A DNA stretch of 33,756 nucleotides from an uncultured Allomuricauda sp. (GTDB taxonomy: Bacteria > Bacteroidota > Bacteroidia > Flavobacteriales > Flavobacteriaceae). The notes beneath the pieces were generated by a model, which worked only from the letters and a program-made list of their open reading frames with translations, had not been told where the DNA came from and did not search any database. The number at the start of each line of letters is the position of its first letter. Position 1 is the first letter of the stretch. This document shows positions 16,489 through 25,443 of the stretch, one piece after another. The stretch covers positions 1 through 33,756 of the forward strand of contig CALBPG010000254.1 of the NCBI GenBank assembly GCA_937899065.1. The letters are read 5' to 3'. The position numbers were made by a program, and so were the translations under genes.

Positions 16489-17949
16489 TTACCTTACTTT
16501 TTCAAACATTGTGAACGATAAGGTTTCAACGTCATCTCTAAGAAATTCGATTTCAGTTGGGCCGTTGACAAAATTAAATCTGAATTTACCTGAAACTTCA
16601 TTCATAATAAAGGTACTGTCTCCAACATATATTAAATTGTGACGTATACCACCCCATGCAACGGGAAAGAATAACTTACCATCGCTTTCCTTAATCTCTA
16701 GAATTGGACCAAATTTAATATCCTTATAATGCCCTAATATTTCAGAAATCAAGGTTTCCGGTAAGCGTTCTTGGTTAACCCAATCCAGTTCTGTGCCCCA
16801 TTGGTGTGTTCTAATGATATTATCTCGTAAGACATCCGTAATTGGCATTCTGACCTTGTTTGGACCATTCCCAAGCATAACTATTCCATTTCCACCAGAC
16901 ATCGTAGCGTAAACATGTCCTCCAATACCCGTATTTGCACCTCCATGTGAGAACCAATCAATGTTTCCATACCAATTCATGCGTTCCCATCCAAGACTCC
17001 ACCCCCGCATCCCCTTTAAGGTTACAATCTCTGTGGTACGTTTAGCTACTTCTTCAGAAATGATTGAAGATCCCTTCCTATTCAATGCTTTTTGGATTTC
17101 AATCAATAATGTTGCCAAGTCTGTTGGAGAAGACCACATACCCGAGGCTGAAACTTGTGGAGTTATTGGAATACCCGTTCTAATCAAATTTCCCGCTTCA
17201 TCATGGGCCTTAGCTACATTTTTCAAAAAACCTTTCTGATTCGGTTGTTTCATGGTCGTATGTTCCAACTTGAGGGGAGCAAAAATGTATTCATTCGCTA
17301 AATCTGCCAGGGATTTTCCAAAGTAATCCTCAAGAACCATCATCGCAATGGTATATCCGCCGCCACTATATCTCCAATCCGTTCCAGGCTTAAAGACAAG
17401 TTTTACCGCCTCGTTGTGAGGCACTTTTCCATGCACCGATTGTAGAATACTGGGAATAGTATCTCCTTGATAGAAATCTGTAAAGCCCCCTTGTGTTGCT
17501 CCCGAAGTATGACTCAACAAAAGTTCAAGGGTAACCTCAATCTCCTCATTAAATTTGTTTTTAGGCAATTGCCATCTTTTCAAATAAGTATTTACAGGAA
17601 CACTTAAACTAAGTAATCCCCTATTTTCTAAAATGGCACATAGTAAAGCGGTTATTGGTTTTGATATGGAAGCAGTTGAGTAAGCTGTATTAACATCAAT
17701 GGGTATAGAATCATATTTCACACCCCATGTCCCGGTCCAAATAACCTCATAATTCTCAAATACTGCTACACTCAAACTCTTTAATCCTTTTTCATTCATC
17801 AATTGACGAATGGTGACGGTATCTGAATCTCCATTGGGTATTTTTAAGGATGCACTTTTTTTCTTGGTTATATCCTCATTTTTAACCACTACATTATCCT
17901 CGCAACTTGCAAGCGAAACAGAAAGCAAAAGGCAGATTAAGATTCTCAT
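16489..17949 (-). CDS. class C beta-lactamase-like serine hydrolase, lipoprotein
   Basis: The 486-residue protein has a lipoprotein signal with Cys16 (LLSVSLASCEDN). It belongs to the beta-lactamase/penicillin-binding-like superfamily (CubicO type): the SxxK motif is Ser94-Ile-Ser-Lys97 in STASISKPIT. The second motif at YSGGGYTIA has Tyr194 but Gly in place of the usual Asn. WFSHGGANTG takes the place of the KTG box. A C-terminal domain of about 90 residues follows. Such proteins are usually peptidases or esterases, not antibiotic-resistance enzymes. A near-palindromic site about 140 bases upstream matches one in front of the AraC gene next door, suggesting control by it. Confidence 0.88.
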   Translation of the reverse strand: MRILICLLLSVSLASCEDNVVVKNEDITKKKSASLKIPNGDSDTVTIRQLMNEKGLKSLSVAVFENYEVIWTGTWGVKYDSIPIDVNTAYSTASISKPITALLCAILENRGLLSLSVPVNTYLKRWQLPKNKFNEEIEVTLELLLSHTSGATQGGFTDFYQGDTIPSILQSVHGKVPHNEAVKLVFKPGTDWRYSGGGYTIAMMVLEDYFGKSLADLANEYIFAPLKLEHTTMKQPNQKGFLKNVAKAHDEAGNLIRTGIPITPQVSASGMWSSPTDLATLLIEIQKALNRKGSSIISEEVAKRTTEIVTLKGMRGWSLGWERMNWYGNIDWFSHGGANTGIGGHVYATMSGGNGIVMLGNGPNKVRMPITDVLRDNIIRTHQWGTELDWVNQERLPETLISEILGHYKDIKFGPILEIKESDGKLFFPVAWGGIRHNLIYVGDSTFIMNEVSGKFRFNFVNGPTEIEFLRDDVETLSFTMFEKVR

Positions 17950-18264
17950 TTTTTGATGCTTTGATTGATGAATAAATCAATTTGATTAATTGACCCGAAT
18001 ACTAGTTTTAGCACTATTGATTTTAGAGCTAAGGTTTTTTGGTCGGAAGGAAATTAGACAAAAAGAAATCTAGTCGATTCAAGATTCATTTCCACATCAT
18101 GAAGTGGAAAGTATTTACTGAAAAGTGAAAGGAAATCAATAAATCATCAGGTCAACTTTATGAAGATAATGAACAATGATAAAGATTATTCTGACTGTGC
18201 TAGTCTTTACAGGAAAGCGAAACTGTTCTTGCTTAAGGGTATTTAAACAAACTGACTTGCATTT
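17950..18264. other. intergenic region with regulatory site, no supported gene
   Basis: These 315 bases are AT-rich. They contain the operator-like near-palindrome at 18089-18110, a possible minus-strand -7 box TAGATTTC (18072-18065) placed 16 bases from it, and a smaller inverted repeat AATCAA-T-TTGATT at 17975-17987 just before the hydrolase start. A 28-codon frame at 18160-18246 has no supporting feature. Confidence 0.5.
18089..18110 (-). promoter_or_regulatory. operator candidate for the AraC regulator, copy 1
   Basis: TTTCCAC (18089-18095) and GTGGAAA (18104-18110) are perfect inverted arms. The centre holds the palindrome TCATGA flanked by one A on each side, so 20 of 22 positions are symmetric. 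The reverse complement matches the site at 19423-19444 in 19 of 22 positions. It lies upstream of the serine hydrolase gene and behind the AraC gene. Confidence 0.6.
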
Positions 18265-19341
18265 TTACTGGCCCTTTCGATGAGAAAGTCTATAAGCCTT
18301 GGGGGAAGAACCCTCATTTTTCTTGAAATATGTATAAAAACTTGTAGTTGAGTTAAAACCGGATTCAAATATTATTTGCGAAATGTTTTTTTCATGATTT
18401 GAAAAAGATACAAGAAGGTATTTTGCGTGCATTAACCTACGCTTATTTATAAAATCAGAAAAGTTGGTGTTGAAGTACAAATTAATCGTGTGAGATACAT
18501 GTCTTGGGCTCATACCAACCTTTTCAGCCAACGTTTGAATATTCATTTCAGGATTTTTGAATAACTCATCCCGTTCAACTTTATCCAAAATATGTTTAGC
18601 GTATCGACTTATCTGTTGTTGATTAAAATCATCCTTATAACTTCTGATTGCAGTGCTTTTGTCAATTGGAATACGCTCAAAATTTTCATAGATGCCCATA
18701 AAAGAATTGGTTTTCATCCAACCCGCAATCGTCAAATAATTGATGATGAAAAGGAAAATAAGTGCCTGAAGAAAAACAAGACCCATTGAGAAAATTTGTG
18801 AGTCCGTGAAATCGAATAAAAACTTTAATGAATCAACCAGGATTAAAGGAAAAAATGGAACCAAAAAGGTAGATAACCATCCAATATCCACAATGTCCAA
18901 GTTTGAATAATTGGCCTTAAGAATTCGCTTTGTTCGTAGAAACGTGTTGAATGAAACCACAAAATAATAGCCAAAACAAACAGCTAGAAACCCTTCAAAA
19001 AAACCTGAATCACGACCAACAAACGTCGCGAAAACAAAACAAAAAATGGGAGTTCCATGCAATTTCCAATTGGCCTTATCGTCATGATTAGTATAATTCA
19101 AAGATTGTATATATAACAACAGGAATGGTCCATACAAAAAGCCAAAATAAGCGAGTATGTCTAAAGATAAATCAGTATATCTTGCAACAAAAGCATATGC
19201 TATTTCTACAACGAGCGTAAATAAAAAACCTGCTAGATATAAGTTGCTTATTTTTTTTCCCCGCCTTGTAAAAACCAAAAAAATAGCTAAAACTAAACTC
19301 TGTATGCCTTGAACAAACAATAATACAAGAATAAAGGACAT
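18265..19341 (-). CDS. membrane-anchored AraC-family transcriptional regulator
   Basis: The 358-residue protein begins with about seven hydrophobic segments over residues 1-215 (MSFILVLLFVQGIQSLVL and following), then carries an AraC-type DNA-binding domain at about 255-352. The domain has two helix-turn-helix elements: IQTLAEKVGMSPRHVSHTIN and ISQIIFESGFNSTTSFYTYF. The signature NKRRLMHAKYLL lies between them. Such regulators, frequent in Flavobacteriia, sense signals at or in the membrane. Two near-identical operator candidates flank the gene: one in front of its own promoter, one in front of the neighbouring hydrolase. The ligand is unknown. Confidence 0.9.
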   Translation of the reverse strand: MSFILVLLFVQGIQSLVLAIFLVFTRRGKKISNLYLAGFLFTLVVEIAYAFVARYTDLSLDILAYFGFLYGPFLLLYIQSLNYTNHDDKANWKLHGTPIFCFVFATFVGRDSGFFEGFLAVCFGYYFVVSFNTFLRTKRILKANYSNLDIVDIGWLSTFLVPFFPLILVDSLKFLFDFTDSQIFSMGLVFLQALIFLFIINYLTIAGWMKTNSFMGIYENFERIPIDKSTAIRSYKDDFNQQQISRYAKHILDKVERDELFKNPEMNIQTLAEKVGMSPRHVSHTINLYFNTNFSDFINKRRLMHAKYLLVSFSNHEKNISQIIFESGFNSTTSFYTYFKKNEGSSPKAYRLSHRKGQ

Positions 19342-19389
19342 AAAAAGGTTTGTATATAATGGCTAATGAAAAAATAAGTTAAGATTCTA

Positions 19390-19397
19390 CAAACATA
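19390..19397 (-). promoter_or_regulatory. -7 promoter element of the AraC gene
   Basis: Read on the minus strand the bases are TATGTTTG, a full match to TAnnTTTG, 48 bases upstream of the AraC start. The operator candidate begins 25 bases further upstream, the position of an activator site next to the -33 region. No clear TTTG -33 element is visible, consistent with dependence on an activator. Confidence 0.5.
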
Positions 19398-19422
19398 GTC
19401 AGTCAAAACATATAGAAATTCT

Positions 19423-19444
19423 GTCCCACTTCATGATTTGGAAA
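19423..19444 (-). promoter_or_regulatory. operator candidate for the AraC regulator, copy 2
   Basis: The core CCACTTCATGAT is followed by TTGGAAA. Aligned to the reverse complement of the site at 18089-18110, 19 of 22 bases agree; the left arm (GTCCCAC) differs at two bases and the right arm at one. It lies 82 bases before the AraC start. Confidence 0.55.
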
Positions 19445-19667
19445 CTAAGAGTCCAAGTAAAATACGTTTAAAGCGGATGGTTGCAGCAAAATGCCGCTTG
19501 GACATTATCTTATATTGCATCCCAAAATGACCAGAACCTTCAATACCTTCTTGGATAACGCATAGCCAAAAGCAATGATTAACGATAAAAACGATTTCCC
19601 ATGTTGAAAAAGCTAAGTAAATTCAAGTAAGATTCGAACGATTAGCCCCCACAAAAAAATCCACAAT

Positions 19668-19689
19668 ACCCTATCTTTAGAACGTAGCG
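19668..19689 (+). promoter_or_regulatory. promoter-like repeat, copy 2
   Basis: This segment contains CCCTATCTTTAGAAC and matches 14810-14831 in 20 of 22 bases. TATCTTTA at 19672-19679 differs from TAnnTTTG only in the last base. It lies about 40 bases before the DUF6090 gene, whose promoter it probably is. Confidence 0.5.
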
Positions 19690-19729
19690 AACACTTTTAT
19701 CAGCCTTCGCTGGAAACCTTGCATTTCAT

Positions 19730-20494
19730 ATGTCAAAAATCTTTGGAAAATTTCGACGCCAATTGTTGAAAGAGAATCGATTCAGTAAATATTTGCTTTA
19801 TGTTGTGGGAGAGGTGGTCTTGGTCGTCATCGGTATTTTGATTGCTCTGCAAATCAACAATTGGAACGAGGCGCAAAAAGAAAGTGCTGAAGAAAAAAGA
19901 CTGCTCTTGGCCCTGATTGAGGATTTTGAGGAGAATAGCCTACGAATTGAAACTGCCATAAGCAAAGAAAAGGATATGATTACCATGAGCAAATCCTTGA
20001 TTGCAGCCATGCAATCTGACCAAAAAACCATTGACAAAGACTCCATCCGGTTCTGGGTAGCCTCAGGAGCCAAATCGTGGTGGAATGCACAATTTGTAAC
20101 GGGCACCTATGACGCCATCGTGAGTTCTGGAAAGATTGATATTTTGAAAAGTGATGCCTTGAAACGGGTGTTATCCCAGTTCGCAGCGGACATTGATTCT
20201 GGTTTTGAAGACCATGACGAGTCCATCAACTATTTGATGGAAATGAACCACATCTCTGCAGACGTGGCTCCTGCCATCATTCATGAGGTACAACGCGAAG
20301 CACTGGATATTTCCATAAACGACAAGGATTTGGATGAACCCATTCAAAAACTCATTGAAAATGACACCTACTTGGGTTTGTTGATTTCGAAAACCTGGCT
20401 CGAAACCCTTAGGGTGGATTATCAGGAAAAATTACAGGCATACATTGCAGAAATCCTTTCCATCTGTAAATCAGAACTAAACCAATCCGCATAA
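19730..20494 (+). CDS. DUF6090 family membrane protein
   Basis: The 254-residue protein starts MSKIFGKFRRQLLKENRFSK, followed by a membrane segment (about residues 22-41, LLYVVGEVVLVVIGILIALQ) and the conserved INNWNEAQKE, the hallmark of DUF6090. The rest is a helical, probably periplasmic domain. The family is abundant in Bacteroidota and has no assigned function. The start is fixed by the conserved N-terminus. It is followed after 13 bases by a serine hydrolase gene, so both are very likely in one operon. Confidence 0.85.
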   Translation: MSKIFGKFRRQLLKENRFSKYLLYVVGEVVLVVIGILIALQINNWNEAQKESAEEKRLLLALIEDFEENSLRIETAISKEKDMITMSKSLIAAMQSDQKTIDKDSIRFWVASGAKSWWNAQFVTGTYDAIVSSGKIDILKSDALKRVLSQFAADIDSGFEDHDESINYLMEMNHISADVAPAIIHEVQREALDISINDKDLDEPIQKLIENDTYLGLLISKTWLETLRVDYQEKLQAYIAEILSICKSELNQSA

Positions 20495-20507
20495 AAACAA
20501 AATAGTA

Positions 20508-21779
20508 ATGAAGCGAGTGCCCTATCTTATCATATTGAGTATTGTCTTTTTTTCATGCAAAAAGGAAGCTTCTACCAACAGTATTACGGAGCTTGAAGCT
20601 TTACAGGACTCCATATCGCGTACGTTGACCGAGATACATAGGCAAGGTGGTATCAAGGGTTTTGGTGTCGCTATCGTAAATGCAGATACCACGCTTTATT
20701 CAGAAGGATTTGGTTATGCAACCCTCGACAGTACAAAAGCCTATACCAAACATTCCCTTCAAAACATTGCGTCCGTATCCAAGACTCTAATTGGTATTTC
20801 CTTGTTAAAAGCCCAAGAAATGCAAAAGCTGAATCTGGACGACCCTGTGAATGACTATTTGCCTTTTGAAGTTAGTAATCCTTATCATCCTGAAGATACC
20901 ATCACCATTAAACATTTGGCTACGCATACCTCATCCATTCAAGATGGTGATTTGTATGATACGACATCTTACATACTAAAGCATGCAGCGGATACCCTAA
21001 TTGTTCAATCCATGCCTAGAGTAGATGGGTTCAATCCTCCCGCAGCAAACATGGATATGGGTACTTATTTGGAAAAATTCTTATCCCAAGAAGGGGAATG
21101 GTATCAACCTATTCATTTTTTAGAACAAAGACCGGGACAGTTTTATGAATACACTAATATCGGGGCCACCTTGGCCGCCTATATTATTGAAAGAGCTACG
21201 GAAACCTCCTATTCTGACTTCACCCAAATACATATTTTAACTCCGTTGGGAATGACCTCATCTGGTTGGAATTCTGCAGCGCTCGATACCACCAAACTCA
21301 CCCAACTTTTTACTGATGAGGGTAGACAGATACCGAACTACACCTTGATTACGTATCCTGATGGAGGACTCATTACTTCTGCCGATGATAAAGCCAAATA
21401 TCTAAGTGAAATTATCAAGGGGTATTCCGGAAAAGGAACACTTTTGTCTGAAGAGGGCTATCGTCTTTTCTTCTCCAAGTTTCTTTCTGAAAGCAACTTT
21501 AAGGAAGGAAGGGACACCGACAGACCTTTTGATGACGAATATAACAGTGGTCTTTTTATGGGGCATGCTCCCAATGGATACATAGGTCATACCGGAGGCG
21601 ACCCAGGTGTATCTACTTTTATGTTTTTTAATCCCGAAACGAAGATTGGAAAGCTGCTGTTTATCAACACCGACCTCAACCAGAACACCGTGGACCAATT
21701 CTTCGCGATATGGGATACATTGGCGTCATACGAGCAACGTTTGGACGAGCAAGCTGGGAAAATAAAGGTCAATAAATAA
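20508..21779 (+). CDS. class C beta-lactamase-like serine hydrolase, lipoprotein
   Basis: The 423-residue protein carries a lipoprotein signal (SIVFFSCKKEA, Cys17). Catalytic motifs of the beta-lactamase/DD-peptidase-like superfamily are complete: Ser89-Val-Ser-Lys92 (SxxK), Tyr215-Thr-Asn217 (YxN) and His361-Thr-Gly-Gly in the KTG position. It is distinct from the hydrolase at 16489: it lacks that protein's long C-terminal extension and has a normal YxN. Likely roles are peptide or ester hydrolysis at the cell envelope. It is co-transcribed with the DUF6090 gene and is convergent with the permease gene downstream. Confidence 0.9.
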   Translation: MKRVPYLIILSIVFFSCKKEASTNSITELEALQDSISRTLTEIHRQGGIKGFGVAIVNADTTLYSEGFGYATLDSTKAYTKHSLQNIASVSKTLIGISLLKAQEMQKLNLDDPVNDYLPFEVSNPYHPEDTITIKHLATHTSSIQDGDLYDTTSYILKHAADTLIVQSMPRVDGFNPPAANMDMGTYLEKFLSQEGEWYQPIHFLEQRPGQFYEYTNIGATLAAYIIERATETSYSDFTQIHILTPLGMTSSGWNSAALDTTKLTQLFTDEGRQIPNYTLITYPDGGLITSADDKAKYLSEIIKGYSGKGTLLSEEGYRLFFSKFLSESNFKEGRDTDRPFDDEYNSGLFMGHAPNGYIGHTGGDPGVSTFMFFNPETKIGKLLFINTDLNQNTVDQFFAIWDTLASYEQRLDEQAGKIKVNK

Positions 21780-21861
21780 TAAAACCATCTTCAACACCGA
21801 ACACAACGGGATGGAATGGCTGTTTCAATTACTCCTTCAAGCTGAAGGCTTTCAGTCAGGT

Positions 21862-24282
21862 TTATTCTGCTCTCAAACTGTGTATTGGATTTTGCCTTGA
21901 AACCTTCGCGATTTGAAAGCTAACGCTGAATAATGCGATAAGCAGTACGCCAACGATGGCAATACCAAAAACCCACCAAGGCATATCAATGCGATACGTG
22001 TAACTCTCCAACCAACGGCTCATGAGATAATAGGCCATGGGTATGGCAACCAACCCTGATAATAAAACCAAAAGAGTAAAGTCCCCCGATAACATCTTGA
22101 ACAAGTTGGTGATAGAAGCACCCAACACTTTACGGATACCAATTTCTTTGGTTCGCTTTTCAGCAATGAAGGAGGCCAGTCCAAACAAGCCCAAACAACT
22201 TATGATGATGGTCAGAACAGAAAAAATTCCTGATAACTTGCGTAACCGTTCTTCAGAAACAAATTTTCTACCAAAGTTTTCATCCACAAACGCATACTCA
22301 AAAGGAACATTTGGTGCGATTTTTTCAAATACTGCTTCGACTTTTGCGATTGACTCCGTAATATTTTGAAAAGGGGCCAACTTCACGGCTATCCAATTGG
22401 AATTGGTATAATCTACCATATAAATGGCTGGCTTCACGGGTTCAAAAGGGGATTCGGTCAAGAGGTTCTCCACTACCCCAATTACCTTGTGTTCGCCATT
22501 GGTCCATCGTATGGTTTCGCCAACAGGTTGGTCAAAGCCCATGTAGTCAACAGCCGCTTGATTCAGAATGTATGCTGTGGAATCGGATGCAAAGTCTCTT
22601 GAAAAATCTCGACCTTCTACTATGTTCCAACTAACCGCTTTTCCAAAATCATGCGAAAAATAGAAGGTGACGATATTGGTAATCAAGTTGGGGTCTTTCC
22701 CGCTCCATTCAAATCCACCGTTGCTATTCCATACGTCCGTTAGTGGACTTGACGATTCTGTGATTTCTGTTACGACTCCGGTGTTAATCAATGACTCTCG
22801 CATTAAATTGTACTTCCCTTCATAATCTTCGGTATTCTTGGGAATCATGAGTAACTGGTCGCTATCATATCCTGTAGAACGGTCCTTGGTATGCTGGATT
22901 TGTTGATTCACAATGATTGTCCCAACGATAAGAACAATAGAGACCGTAAATTGAAAAACGACCAGAGCGCTTCGTAAAAATACCTGTGGTTTTCCTGATT
23001 GCATAGTACCTTTTAACGCTTTCAACGGACGAAATGAAGAAAGATAAAGCGCAGGATAACTTCCTGCCAAGAAACTTGTGATTAACACCAATCCCAGACT
23101 TACCAACCAAAACCAAAGGTTTGTATAAGGAAATTCCATTTGTTTCCCCGCCAATTCATTGAACAAAGGCAAACAGAATACTACCAGTCCGCAAGCTATG
23201 GTAAACGCAAAAAAGGTAACCAAAAGGGATTCAAACATAAATTGAAAAATCAACCGGTATTGGTCTGACCCAACGGTTTTCCGTATGCCAACTTCCTTGG
23301 CTCTTTTCTGGGCCCGAGCTGTAGCGAGGTTCATAAAGTTTACGCAAGCCAGCATCAAAACAAAAATGCCTATAATGCCAAACATCCTAACGTATTTTAT
23401 GGCGCCCCCGATAGACTGGCCATTTTCAAAACTACTCTTCAAATGCCATTCTTTCATGGGGTGTACAAATACTTCAGGATTACTTCGTTTTGTTCCTTCG
23501 GGCACATGTCGGTACATCGCTTTGCTAATTTTCGCATTGACTGCGGCAAAAGAGGCCTCATCTTTCAGCTGCACATAAACCTGATAGGAGTTGTTGTCCC
23601 ATAGATTTCTGTCTCTAGCTATTCTTACCCATTCATTGGCTGAAACATAGTGGTCCCAAGGCGCTATGAAATCCAGCTGTTGGTAACCCGCTTCATCGGG
23701 AATGGCATCAAAAACATTGGAATCACGGGGAATATCCTTAAAAACTCCACTAACGGTAGCACTGTCTTTGTTATTGATTTTAAGTGTTTTCCCTAAGGGG
23801 TTTTCATCCCCAAAAAGCTCTTTGGCTGTTGACTCTGAAAGCACAACAGAATTGGGGTTGTCAAGGGCGCTTTGATTTCCTTTAGGCATTTGGAGTGAAA
23901 ACATGCGCAAGGCATCTTTTTCCATGAAAACTCCCATCCGTGATAAGTCCGTATCATTTACCGATAGCACATTATCTCCTGGGAAAGAAGCCATTACTAC
24001 ATACTCAAAGTCATCCGCATAAGAGGTTCTAAGTTCATTTGCCAAAGGGTACGGTTGGGTATACCGGGTTCGCGTTTCGCCATCAAAAGTCTTGTTTTGT
24101 AAGACCTGTCCTATTTTGTCATAATTCTCAAACCGGGCATTAAAAGTGGTTTCATCATAAACCCACAAACCAATCAGCATCGCTACGGCCAAACCAATGG
24201 CAAGCCCACCAATATTGATAAAGGAATACGTTTTGTTCTTTATGATGTTTCTCCATCCGATTTTGACGTAATTCCGTATCAT
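21862..24282 (-). CDS. ABC transporter permease, MacB/FtsX type
   Basis: The 806-residue protein begins MIRNYVKIGWRNIIKNKTYS followed by a membrane helix, the classic start of the long MacB/FtsX-type permeases of Bacteroidota. It has the layout of two repeats: N-terminal helix, periplasmic MacB-like core domain, three helices (about residues 285-410), then a second periplasmic domain and three final helices (about 690-795). RAQKRAKEVGIRKTVGSDQ and EKRTKEIGIRKVLGAS are the paired coupling-helix motifs after each domain. These permeases act with a separate ATPase in mechanotransmission or export. No ATPase gene is next to it in this window. Confidence 0.92.
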   Translation of the reverse strand: MIRNYVKIGWRNIIKNKTYSFINIGGLAIGLAVAMLIGLWVYDETTFNARFENYDKIGQVLQNKTFDGETRTRYTQPYPLANELRTSYADDFEYVVMASFPGDNVLSVNDTDLSRMGVFMEKDALRMFSLQMPKGNQSALDNPNSVVLSESTAKELFGDENPLGKTLKINNKDSATVSGVFKDIPRDSNVFDAIPDEAGYQQLDFIAPWDHYVSANEWVRIARDRNLWDNNSYQVYVQLKDEASFAAVNAKISKAMYRHVPEGTKRSNPEVFVHPMKEWHLKSSFENGQSIGGAIKYVRMFGIIGIFVLMLACVNFMNLATARAQKRAKEVGIRKTVGSDQYRLIFQFMFESLLVTFFAFTIACGLVVFCLPLFNELAGKQMEFPYTNLWFWLVSLGLVLITSFLAGSYPALYLSSFRPLKALKGTMQSGKPQVFLRSALVVFQFTVSIVLIVGTIIVNQQIQHTKDRSTGYDSDQLLMIPKNTEDYEGKYNLMRESLINTGVVTEITESSSPLTDVWNSNGGFEWSGKDPNLITNIVTFYFSHDFGKAVSWNIVEGRDFSRDFASDSTAYILNQAAVDYMGFDQPVGETIRWTNGEHKVIGVVENLLTESPFEPVKPAIYMVDYTNSNWIAVKLAPFQNITESIAKVEAVFEKIAPNVPFEYAFVDENFGRKFVSEERLRKLSGIFSVLTIIISCLGLFGLASFIAEKRTKEIGIRKVLGASITNLFKMLSGDFTLLVLLSGLVAIPMAYYLMSRWLESYTYRIDMPWWVFGIAIVGVLLIALFSVSFQIAKVSRQNPIHSLRAE

Positions 24283-24610
24283 AAGTATCGTTTGTTATTT
24301 GTTATCCAGTGAGTTGCTTCAGGCATCATTTTCAACGTACCACGTTTGGAACAACCATATTCATGCCAGTATCACAACTATTTGATTAACAGAAACTTAA
24401 TTCAATTTTCTCATCAAAATTAACTGTAATTTGTAAAAAAAATGGACAAACCCTGTCAAAGGTGTTTACACCAAAACCCATTGAAAACGAGAGGTTTCCA
24501 ATCGTTTGGACAGGATTTTCATGCATTCTTTTTGTCTAAAAATCTTGAATTCCGAGAAGAATTAATCTTTAGCTTTAGTACGATAGAACACAAATGCAAA
24601 CCCTGATGAT
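24283..24610. other. intergenic region without a firmly supported gene
   Basis: In these 328 bases I see a possible operator-like inverted repeat (GTACCA-cgtt-TGGAAC at about 24337-24352) in front of the permease gene. A 54-codon frame at 24442-24606 begins MDKPCQRCLHQ but lacks other support. Near 24560-24580 are TTTAG-containing boxes that may be the promoter of the small membrane protein at 24611. Confidence 0.35.
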
Positions 24611-24778
24611 ATGAAAAACGTTTTGACGCTAGCTATTGTCCTATTATTGATTCTAGCCCTATTGATTATGTACCTTGGGATGCAACGGGAAAGTATTTTA
24701 AATCCTCCCAATATCACCGGAATTGGTTTTATTGTGATTGCACTAGTTCTTGTATTTTGGCGTAAAGAAATTCAATAA
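24611..24778 (+). CDS. small two-helix membrane protein, 55 residues
   Basis: The frame MKNVLTLAIVLLLILALLIM continues to a second hydrophobic stretch (GIGFIVIALVLVFW) and ends with RKEIQ. Two membrane helices separated by a short polar loop (GMQRESILNPPN) and a positive C-terminus fit a genuine small membrane protein. It stops 14 bases before the start of the CAT-like gene and probably belongs to that transcript. No family is recognised. Confidence 0.6.
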   Translation: MKNVLTLAIVLLLILALLIMYLGMQRESILNPPNITGIGFIVIALVLVFWRKEIQ

Positions 24779-24792
24779 ATCGATTGAGAACC

Positions 24793-25422
24793 TTGAAAAC
24801 CGAATTAGACTTGAAAAGCTGGAGCCGATACGAACACTTTAAGTTCTTTTCGGCTTTCGACGAGCCCTTCTTCGGAACAACGGTACGATTGGATTGCACC
24901 CAGACCTATAAAACCGCCAAGCGAAATCAAGCATCCTTCTTTCTGTCTTACCTGCATAAATCACTTGTTGCGGCAAATTCCATAGCCAACTTTAGATATC
25001 GCATTGAAGATGGGAAGGTATTCGAATATGAGCGCATCGATGCTTCTCCTACCATTAACCGAGCTGATGGCACTTTCGGATTTTCGTATTTGAAGTTTGA
25101 TAAAGATTTCAACACCTTTCGAGATTTGGCCCTTCCCGTGATTCAAGAAGTGTGGGAGTCAAAAGGGTTGGTTCCAGGGACGGCTGGTCAAAACGTAATT
25201 CACTATTCAAGTTTACCATGGCTGGATTTCACTTCTGTTTCGCACGCGAGGCATTTTAGTTTTGGGGACAGTTGCCCGAAAATCTCATTTGGTAAAATGA
25301 CCAAAACAAAGGACGGATTCGAATTTCCGGTTTCCGTACACGTGCACCACGCCTTGGTCGATGGCATTCATGTTGGACAATTCGTGGAGCGGTTTCAGGA
25401 GTTGTTGAACCAGGTTGAATAA
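24793..25422 (+). CDS. chloramphenicol-acetyltransferase-like enzyme
   Basis: There is no ATG near the start. I choose the TTG at 24793 (MKTELDLKSWSRYEHFKFFS), which fits the family's N-terminus; another TTG at 24784 adds three residues. The 209-residue protein has the CAT active-site motif VHVHHALVDGIHVGQF with catalytic His186 and structural Asp190, and the conserved FFGTTVRLDCT near the start. CAT enzymes are trimeric acetyl-CoA-dependent O-acetyltransferases. Chromosomal homologues in Flavobacteriia need not act on chloramphenicol, so resistance is not claimed. It probably shares a transcript with the small membrane protein upstream and two lipoproteins downstream. Confidence 0.85.
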   Translation: MKTELDLKSWSRYEHFKFFSAFDEPFFGTTVRLDCTQTYKTAKRNQASFFLSYLHKSLVAANSIANFRYRIEDGKVFEYERIDASPTINRADGTFGFSYLKFDKDFNTFRDLALPVIQEVWESKGLVPGTAGQNVIHYSSLPWLDFTSVSHARHFSFGDSCPKISFGKMTKTKDGFEFPVSVHVHHALVDGIHVGQFVERFQELLNQVE

Positions 25423-25443
25423 AAATGCATTTGCCAATACTTT

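Larger units (their letters stand above)
19342..19729. other. intergenic region holding promoters of two divergent genes
   Basis: These 388 bases contain the AraC promoter (19390-19397) with its operator candidate (19423-19444) on one side, and the repeated promoter-like segment at 19668-19689 for the DUF6090 gene on the other. The middle part, about 19450-19660, shows no reading frame or structure I can support. Confidence 0.5.

Noticed and set aside
18160-18246. 28-codon frame MKIMNNDKDYSDCASLYRKA in the AraC/hydrolase gap
   Set aside because: Too short, and nothing besides the frame supports it.
16489-21779. Calling the two beta-lactamase-like proteins antibiotic-resistance enzymes
   Set aside because: They are CubicO-type lipoproteins; one lacks the Asn of YxN and both have HGG or HTGG in place of KTG.
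21835-21847. Hairpin CTTCA-AGC-TGAAG between convergent genes as terminator
   Set aside because: Five pairs only and no T-run behind it.
24442-24606. 54-codon frame beginning MDKPCQRCLHQ with a C-x-x-C pair
   Set aside because: No promoter, domain or neighbour supports it, and it covers the likely promoter of the small membrane protein.
24793-25422. Calling the CAT-like gene a chloramphenicol resistance gene
   Set aside because: The fold and active site are shared by many chromosomal acetyltransferases; there are no mobile-element signs around it.
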